From contig OX639965.1 in the NCBI GenBank assembly GCA_951828235.1, forward strand, positions 1,137,191 through 1,201,190: a stretch of 64,000 nt of DNA, read 5' to 3'. Positions 58,941 through 64,000 of this stretch are shown here, in pieces; the first letter of the stretch is position 1; every line of letters starts with the position of its first letter. Source of the stretch: an uncultured Gammaproteobacteria bacterium. Its GTDB lineage: Bacteria; Pseudomonadota; Gammaproteobacteria; Steroidobacterales; Foliamicaceae. The position numbers and the translations under genes are program-made. The notes below the pieces were generated by a model. That model was not told the DNA's origin and did not search any database. It worked only from the letters and a program-made list of their open reading frames with translations.

Positions 58941-59965
58941 GGCGCTGTGGCGCCCCGCATGTCCTCCAGCAGGCTGCCCGCCGCCCCCGACTGCAGCGCA
59001 TCCCGGGCCGTGCCCAGACCCGCAGGCAAGCTGCTGGCCGCGCCGATGAGTTCCAGCACCAGGCCCGCCTGCAGCACCAGCGCGTTGTTCAGCGCTTCAG
59101 CCCCCTCCCCGCGCAGGGCGCCCTCAAGAGTGGCGGCGTTGTAGTCGCGCTGGCCGCCCGCCAGGTCGGATGGCTCGCAGCGCGGAATGCCGAAATCGGC
59201 CGGATCCACCGTTCGGCTTTGGACCTCGCCGGGACGCACGTCGATCAGCAGGAATCGGCCCACCGGCGTAGGCTCGTCCCATCCCGGTTCGCCGTGGACC
59301 ACGAAGCAACGCTCAATGTCGAGGCCGCTCAGGGTATCGGCCATCAGCGCCGCCGCTTCGCGGCTGAACGCGCCCACCAGCATGAACGGAGGCTGTGCCG
59401 GGTTTGCCAGGGGACCCAGCAGGTTGAATACCGTGCGCACGCCCAGCGCCGCGCGGATGGGCGCGATCGACTTCATCGCCGGGTGGAAAAAGGGCGCGAA
59501 CATGAAGGCGAAGCCGTGGGTCTCAAGCGATCGCGTGACTTCCCCGGCGGTAGTCGGCCAGGCCAGGCCAAGGGCCTCCAGCACGTCCGCGCTGCCGGTT
59601 TTGCTCGACACTGCACGGTTGCCGTGTTTGGCAATGCACACTCCGCAGGAGGCCGCCAGAAGGCCGGCGCCGGTGGAAAGATTGATGCTGCCCGAACCGT
59701 CGCCGCCGGTGCCGACCACGTCCGCAACGGGCCGCCCCGCCGGCAGTTCCGGCCGGATCGCCAGTTCGCGCATGGCGCGCGCGAAGCCGCGCACTTCCGC
59801 GGCGCTTTCGCCCTTGAGCCGCAGCGCCGCGAGCAGCGCGCCCGCCAGCGCCGGTGCGGCTGCGCCGCTAGCAAGCTCGTGCATGGCGGCCTCCGCCTGG
59901 CTTTCCGTAAGACTGTCGCCGGCCAGCAGGCGTTCCAGCATGGGCTGAAGGGGATCAGAGCTCAT
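58937..59965 (-). CDS. trpD: Anthranilate phosphoribosyltransferase
   Basis: A 342-residue enzyme transferring phosphoribose to anthranilate. Diagnostic motifs are VGTGGDGSGSINLSTGAG, KHGNRAVSSKTGSADVLEALG and NLLGPLANPAQP. The start overlaps the end of the SLC13 permease by 11 nt. In many relatives trpG is immediately upstream; here it is replaced by the permease. Confidence 0.97.
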   Translation of the reverse strand: MSSDPLQPMLERLLAGDSLTESQAEAAMHELASGAAAPALAGALLAALRLKGESAAEVRGFARAMRELAIRPELPAGRPVADVVGTGGDGSGSINLSTGAGLLAASCGVCIAKHGNRAVSSKTGSADVLEALGLAWPTTAGEVTRSLETHGFAFMFAPFFHPAMKSIAPIRAALGVRTVFNLLGPLANPAQPPFMLVGAFSREAAALMADTLSGLDIERCFVVHGEPGWDEPTPVGRFLLIDVRPGEVQSRTVDPADFGIPRCEPSDLAGGQRDYNAATLEGALRGEGAEALNNALVLQAGLVLELIGAASSLPAGLGTARDALQSGAAGSLLEDMRGATAP

Positions 59966-61730
59966 ACATCATCGGCAGCAGGAGCGAGAAACCGACCCAC
60001 ATGATCAGGGTGAGCGGCACGCCGATCCGCAGGAAGTCCAGCCGCCGGTAGCCGCCGGCGCTCATGATCAGCAGATTGGTCTGGTAACCGATCGGCGTGA
60101 GGAAGCTCATGTTGGCGCCGAATATCACCGCCAGAATGAAGGGTTCCACCGGCGCGCCGAGTCCGGTGGCGAAGGAGTAGGCGATCGGCGTTCCGATAAT
60201 GGCGGCGGCGTTGTTTGACACCACGTTTGTCAGGATCGCCATCAGGAGCATCAGCCCGCTGAGTATCAGGGGCACCGGCAGATCGCCGGAGACCACGACA
60301 AAAACCTGCGCGAGCCAGTCCGCGGCGCCGGTCTTGATCAGCGCCTGACCCAGGCTCAGACTCGCCACGATGATGATGGTGAGCGGCACGTTGAAGGCGT
60401 CGCGGACATTGCGCCAACTCATGCATTTCGCCGCGATCATCAAGCCCACTCCGGTCACGGAGGTCAGCACGATGGGCACCCAGCCCAGCGCCGCCGGAAC
60501 GATGATCGCGGTCATGATCGCGACCGCGGCCTTGGCCCTTCCCGCGCGCGGCAATTCCACCACGCGGCCCAGTACCAGCATGGCGGATTCGGTGGTCAGC
60601 CGGCGTATCTCGGCCCTGGAGGCCTGCACCAGCAACACGTCCCCCGTGCTCAGCCGCGCGTTCAGTAGATCGTGGGTCGGCGCTTCCCGCGCTCCGGCGC
60701 GATGGATGGCCAGCGGCAGGAGTCCGTAGATTTCGTCGAGGTGGGCCGCGCGAACGCTGCGCTTGTCGAGCGGCGAGCCCCGCGTTACGACCAGTTCGGC
60801 TATCTGCTGCGGCTCATCCTGGAACCGATCCTCCCCGTGCGGCAGCGAGGCGCCGAGCACATCCTCGTATTCGCTCAGGTGCTCCATGGTGTCGCGCACG
60901 AACAGGAGATCGCCTGCATGCATCTGCAACCCGTCGAGCCCGTGAACGAAAACATTGTTGCCGCGTACGATGCGCGTAATGAGCATCTCGCTGTTGGTTC
61001 GCGCCCGAATCTCCCCTACGGTCTTGCCGTCGGCGAAGCCGCCCGGCCTGATGGTCAGCGTGGAGGTAAACAGCAGCTTGGCCTCGGCCAGGGGCAGGGT
61101 GCGCTCCGGAGTCAGGCGCGGCGCGAGCAGCCAAAGGAAGACGATCCCGACGCTGCCCACCAGCAGCACGGGCAGGGAGAAGGAGAACATACCGAAGACA
61201 GGCAGTCCGAGGTCCTGCTCGGCAAGCTTCACGACGAGCAGGTTGGTTGAAGTGCCGATCACCGTGGACATGCCTCCGATCAGGGTGGCGAAGCCCATCG
61301 GCAGCAGAATCGCGGAAGGCGATTGTTTGGCGTGCAGTGCCGCAGCGGTCAGGACCGGAAGCAGCATCACGACAACCGGGGTGTTGTTGACGAACGCGCT
61401 GAACACGGCGGAGCCCACGAGCGTAAGCAGGGCGGCGAGCAGAGGCAGGCGGGTCCACAGGCGAGTGAAAAACAAGGCGATCGGGCGCAGAGCGCCGGTG
61501 ATTTCCAGTCCCTTGCCGGCCACCAGCAGGGCCGTAATGGTGATCAGGGCTTCATGACCCACATTTAGGAAAAAGTCGGTCGGCCGGATGACCTGCACGC
61601 CGTCCTGTTCCAGCGGCCAGAACTGGAACCCCAGCAGCAGCAACAGCAAAACGCCCATGCCGGCGGTTTCCAGCGGAATCCGGTCGCGCGTAAAAAGGTA
61701 CAGCGCAAACACGGTGAGCAGCATCACCAT
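59955..61730 (-). CDS. SLC13-family permease with two RCK_C domains
   Basis: A 591-residue membrane protein of the DASS/ArsB-like fold, with hydrophobic segments at both ends. Two soluble TrkA-C/RCK_C-like modules lie in the middle (near FADGKTVGEIRA...GDLLFVRDT at about 210-265 and RGSPLDKRSV...GDVLLVQAS at about 300-370). Segments such as VNNTPVVVMLLPVLTA and SNNAAAIIGTPIAYS are the SLC13 hairpins. It probably moves an anion such as sulfate or a dicarboxylate. ATG 61730 is the first recognised start. It ends inside the trpD start, so the two are coupled. Confidence 0.88.
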   Translation of the reverse strand: MVMLLTVFALYLFTRDRIPLETAGMGVLLLLLLGFQFWPLEQDGVQVIRPTDFFLNVGHEALITITALLVAGKGLEITGALRPIALFFTRLWTRLPLLAALLTLVGSAVFSAFVNNTPVVVMLLPVLTAAALHAKQSPSAILLPMGFATLIGGMSTVIGTSTNLLVVKLAEQDLGLPVFGMFSFSLPVLLVGSVGIVFLWLLAPRLTPERTLPLAEAKLLFTSTLTIRPGGFADGKTVGEIRARTNSEMLITRIVRGNNVFVHGLDGLQMHAGDLLFVRDTMEHLSEYEDVLGASLPHGEDRFQDEPQQIAELVVTRGSPLDKRSVRAAHLDEIYGLLPLAIHRAGAREAPTHDLLNARLSTGDVLLVQASRAEIRRLTTESAMLVLGRVVELPRAGRAKAAVAIMTAIIVPAALGWVPIVLTSVTGVGLMIAAKCMSWRNVRDAFNVPLTIIIVASLSLGQALIKTGAADWLAQVFVVVSGDLPVPLILSGLMLLMAILTNVVSNNAAAIIGTPIAYSFATGLGAPVEPFILAVIFGANMSFLTPIGYQTNLLIMSAGGYRRLDFLRIGVPLTLIMWVGFSLLLPMMYEL

Positions 61731-61827
61731 CAGGGCATGGGTGCCGGGGAAATCCGGAATGATGAGATCCTCGGGCCAAAGCGAGGCCGACTATGGTATC
61801 AGTCCGGTTCCTCCGAACGGCGCCCCG

Positions 61828-63156
61828 TCAGGCGCCGGGATTTTCTTGCATCAGCGCCCATGTCGAGCGCAGCAGGCGCTCGTAATCGGACCGGTCGATC
61901 AGGCTGCGGACCTGGCTGCCGTGCATGGTCAGATTGTCCGCAATGCGGATTAGCGGAAGCAGGTTCAGCCAGGCGCGAGCAGGGATGGCCGTGGCCTTGC
62001 GCGGCAACAGGCAGTAGGGCGACAGGGCCAGGAGCTGGCGGTGACGCGGACTGCGTCGCGAGATGATCCGGCGCGCGCGATCGTCGCCGTAGCGCGGGGC
62101 GAGCGCGCACACCAGTTGTTCAGTATTCAATGCTGGGTAGGGTCCGCGTTCCGCGGCCAGGCGCAGCGATTCGCGCAGCAACTGGCGCTTGAAGAGCGTC
62201 AGCCAGCGTTGCAGCAGCCGCAGGGTGGAAAAGTTCGCCGGATCCAGCCCATGGCGCAGCACCAGGTCGCCGATGCCGGTGACGTGGGCGGCAAGCCGGC
62301 GGTTGGCCAGGGCGTCCTGTCGCAGTTCCTCCGAAGGCCAAGTCACGGAATCGATCAGGTTGTCGGCCAGCCGTACGCCGACGCGAACGAGCTTCTTCAG
62401 GTGGCCCACGCCCCTCTCGATCTGTTCCGCCGGGATCGTGCTCAAATCAAACTGCATTCCCAGCCAGGCGGTGTAGGCGGGCGCCTCGAACAGGCTGAGT
62501 GGCATGATCGCGTCCGGCCTCTCGCTTCCCGCAAGGTCCGTCAGGGGCTGCCTTTCGCCCGCGGGGACCAGTTCGATTCGCGGGTTGGCGTGACTGCAGC
62601 GAACCAGTTCGTCCCAGAGCGCACTGTCGCCGAACGACATTGCATCCACCCGCAACGCCGCCCGCGTGTCTTTCCAGCCGGTATCCCGGGCGGCCTTCAG
62701 CAGGCTGCGGCAGGCCGGATGCTCGGCGCGCAGCGTAAAAACCACCGGTGGAACTGCAGAGCGGATTTCCGCCTGCCTCCGGATCTCGACGGCCAGGGCG
62801 TCAAACCAGGCGTTGAATTGATTCGCGCCGATCGCGGAAAGATCAACTCCGATCGCGACGTCCCGCTCCGTCGGTCGCGCCAGGCAGTCTCGAAAGCGCC
62901 GCAGCGCGGGGCTTCCGGAATCGGGCGCTTCATCGCGCCCGACATCGAGCCGAAAGGCATATTGTCCGGAAACGGCATGGCCCGCCGCGGGGCGATCAAC
63001 GGCATCGAAAGGCAGCGGTCCGATGGTTTCGCCGCTGAGCAAACGCTCGAAGTAGCCGCGCCAGCGTTGCGGCTCCGGTTCCGCGCGTACGGCAAGCGCG
63101 GCCAGCGCGCGCGCCTGCGCCAGACGCTCGACATTGCCAATCCTCCCCGGCTCCAT
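61828..63156 (-). CDS. Degenerate class II ribonucleotide reductase-like protein
   Basis: A 442-residue protein not belonging to a family I can name. From about residue 185 it follows the order of the C-terminal half of class II RNR. FGDSALWDELVRCSHANPRIE resembles the region before NPCGE; ELVPAGERQPL stands where the catalytic NPCGEQPL would be (Cys to Ala, Glu kept). VGVRLADNLIDSVTWP resembles VRFLDNVID, RRLAAHVTGIGDLVLRHG resembles RRIGLGVMGLADLL, and RHRQLLALSPYCLLP resembles the NxxLLTIAPTG loop. Without the Cys it should not reduce ribonucleotides. It may be a structural or nucleotide-sensing relative. It follows the FAD reductase by 61 nt. Confidence 0.7.
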   Translation of the reverse strand: MEPGRIGNVERLAQARALAALAVRAEPEPQRWRGYFERLLSGETIGPLPFDAVDRPAAGHAVSGQYAFRLDVGRDEAPDSGSPALRRFRDCLARPTERDVAIGVDLSAIGANQFNAWFDALAVEIRRQAEIRSAVPPVVFTLRAEHPACRSLLKAARDTGWKDTRAALRVDAMSFGDSALWDELVRCSHANPRIELVPAGERQPLTDLAGSERPDAIMPLSLFEAPAYTAWLGMQFDLSTIPAEQIERGVGHLKKLVRVGVRLADNLIDSVTWPSEELRQDALANRRLAAHVTGIGDLVLRHGLDPANFSTLRLLQRWLTLFKRQLLRESLRLAAERGPYPALNTEQLVCALAPRYGDDRARRIISRRSPRHRQLLALSPYCLLPRKATAIPARAWLNLLPLIRIADNLTMHGSQVRSLIDRSDYERLLRSTWALMQENPGA

Positions 63157-63217
63157 GACATGAATTTGCTCGGCGCCGAAATGTCCGGCAAGCCGGAAAT
63201 CGGCCGCGTTCGCACTG

Positions 63218-64000
63218 TTATGGGTCCGGGCCGTGGAGGGTCGGGATTCCGTGTCGGGACTGAATCAGGTCCGTGAGCGCAACGGACTCGTCCATCAAGC
63301 GCGCGGGATCGGGGGCGGCGCGGGCGGCAATCAATTTTTTGCCCATCATGAAGTCCCGCGGGCTGGACACCGCTTCCACCGCGGTCAGCCTGCCTTCACG
63401 CAAGCGGAAAGCCGCAAACGCTCCGGCTGATGGGTCCCCGCGCAGGACAGTCTCGTCCTCGGGCCGGGCGAGCCCCGCGATCTGCAGTTTTACGTGGAAC
63501 TGGTCCGACCAGAACCACGGGATGCTGGAATAGGGCCTGGGGTCGCCCAGGATTACCGAGGCGGCCACCTGTCCGTGATCCACTGCGTTCTGGACCGATT
63601 CCAGGCGCACGGCGGCTCCAAGGGCCGTATTGATCGTGCGGGCGCAGTCGCCTGCGGCCAGCACCGATTCATCCTCGGTGCGGCAGTACTCATCGGTCAG
63701 GATGCCGTCGTTTTCGCCGAGACCGCATTCGCGGGCAAGATCCGCCGCGGGCAGCACGCCGATGCCCACCAGCACGGCGTCCGCGGGCAACGGGCCATTG
63801 CCGGTTTCGACCGCCTCGACACGCTCCTGCCCCGTGAAACCCCGAACCTGCTCCCCGACTCGTACGTGCACGCCGGATTGCCGATGCAAATCCGTAAGCC
63901 ACTCGGCGAGCGGCGCGCTGAGCACGCGGCTCATCACCCGCTCCTCGGCCTCCAGGACGGCGACGTCGGCGCCTGCCTTGGCCGCCGTCGCCGCCACTTC
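63218..64000 (-). CDS. FAD-dependent ferredoxin reductase (BphA4 type), 3' part
   Basis: The frame is open at the window edge (the codon at 64000-63998 reads Glu, in the GxxGLE motif of the NAD-binding site), so the N-terminal FAD domain is missing. About 260 residues remain: ATAAKAGADVAVLEAEERVMSR, VLVGIGVLPAADLARE, ILTDEYCRTEDESVLAAGDCA and the C-terminal reductase domain IPWFWSDQFHVKLQIAGL. These fit putidaredoxin/biphenyl-type ferredoxin reductases, which pass electrons from NAD(P)H to an iron-sulfur partner. The RNR-like gene lies downstream on the same strand. Confidence 0.88.
   Translation of the reverse strand, partial: EVAATAAKAGADVAVLEAEERVMSRVLSAPLAEWLTDLHRQSGVHVRVGEQVRGFTGQERVEAVETGNGPLPADAVLVGIGVLPAADLARECGLGENDGILTDEYCRTEDESVLAAGDCARTINTALGAAVRLESVQNAVDHGQVAASVILGDPRPYSSIPWFWSDQFHVKLQIAGLARPEDETVLRGDPSAGAFAAFRLREGRLTAVEAVSSPRDFMMGKKLIAARAAPDPARLMDESVALTDLIQSRHGIPTLHGPDP

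Noticed and set aside
63484..63499. Third parS-like site (AGTTTTACGTGGAACT)
   Set aside because: Only about 12 of 16 positions match and the palindrome is broken; within chance for a window of this size.

Overview
The window is a high-GC chromosomal segment from a gammaproteobacterium, and it includes the replication-origin neighbourhood. Three gene blocks support this placement: gyrB-recF-dnaN-dnaA read leftward and rpmH-rnpA-yidC-mnmE-mnmG read rightward, followed by rsmG-parA-parB; dapF-DUF484-xerC-hslV-hslU-DUF971-ubiE-ubiJ-ubiB; and glnA next to a DUF4124 gene. Together these are typical of Chromatiales/Xanthomonadales-like Gammaproteobacteria. The genus cannot be told from the sequence alone. 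Metabolically the segment suggests an aerobic, ubiquinone-using Gram-negative that makes tryptophan and DAP/lysine and imports peptides.

Layout. 1-6.8 kb: end of an outer-membrane barrel gene, DUF4124 and glnA on the minus strand, then a plus-strand cluster of SnoaL-like, Tat-exported DUF1838, an HMG-CoA-synthase-like/DUF35 fusion that has lost its catalytic residues, and an intact SCP-x type thiolase. 6.9-11.4 kb: glyQ, glyS, gmhB, plsC, with a 263-bp palindromic MITE-like element exactly between the glyS stop and the gmhB start. 11.5-13.9 kb: an IS630-family and an IS5-family insertion, back to back, at the stop codon of gyrB. 13.9-26.2 kb: the origin core genes, with two parS-like sites inside gyrB and recF and a candidate oriC between dnaA and dnaN. 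26.2-34.0 kb: an oligopeptide ABC importer (oppA, oppB, oppC, fused oppDF) interleaved with a two-gene ABC exporter, sitting between mnmG and rsmG, which are usually neighbours. 34.0-36.6 kb: rsmG, parA (apparently CTG-initiated), parB, then an AT-richer stretch with DnaA-box-like sites.

36.6-38.1 kb: a lower-GC restriction-modification pair. 38.3-46.9 kb, all minus strand: a Tat-signal ThDP enzyme with a ureohydrolase, a secreted S9 peptidase, a TonB-dependent receptor and a secreted Rid-family protein. 47.1-54.8 kb: the dapF-to-ubiB run, in which a palindromic repeat has been absorbed into the N-terminus of UbiE. 54.9-60 kb: the trp genes on the minus strand (trpD-C-F-B overlapping by 4 nt each). 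trpA is cut off from trpB by an opposite-strand lipoprotein gene and a perfect 28-bp inverted repeat. 60-64 kb: an SLC13-type permease with RCK_C domains, a protein that reads as a degenerate class II ribonucleotide reductase without its catalytic cysteine, and the end of a BphA4-type FAD reductase.

How the parts fit: most plus/minus runs are tightly coupled operons with 1-4 nt overlaps. The origin and partition genes plus parS sites form the segregation module. Peptide acquisition recurs (TonB receptor, S9 peptidase, Opp importer). The least explained pieces are the RNR-like/FAD reductase pair, the HMGCS-like/thiolase cluster, and the ThDP enzyme/ureohydrolase pair. All assignments come from reading the sequence; no database search was run.
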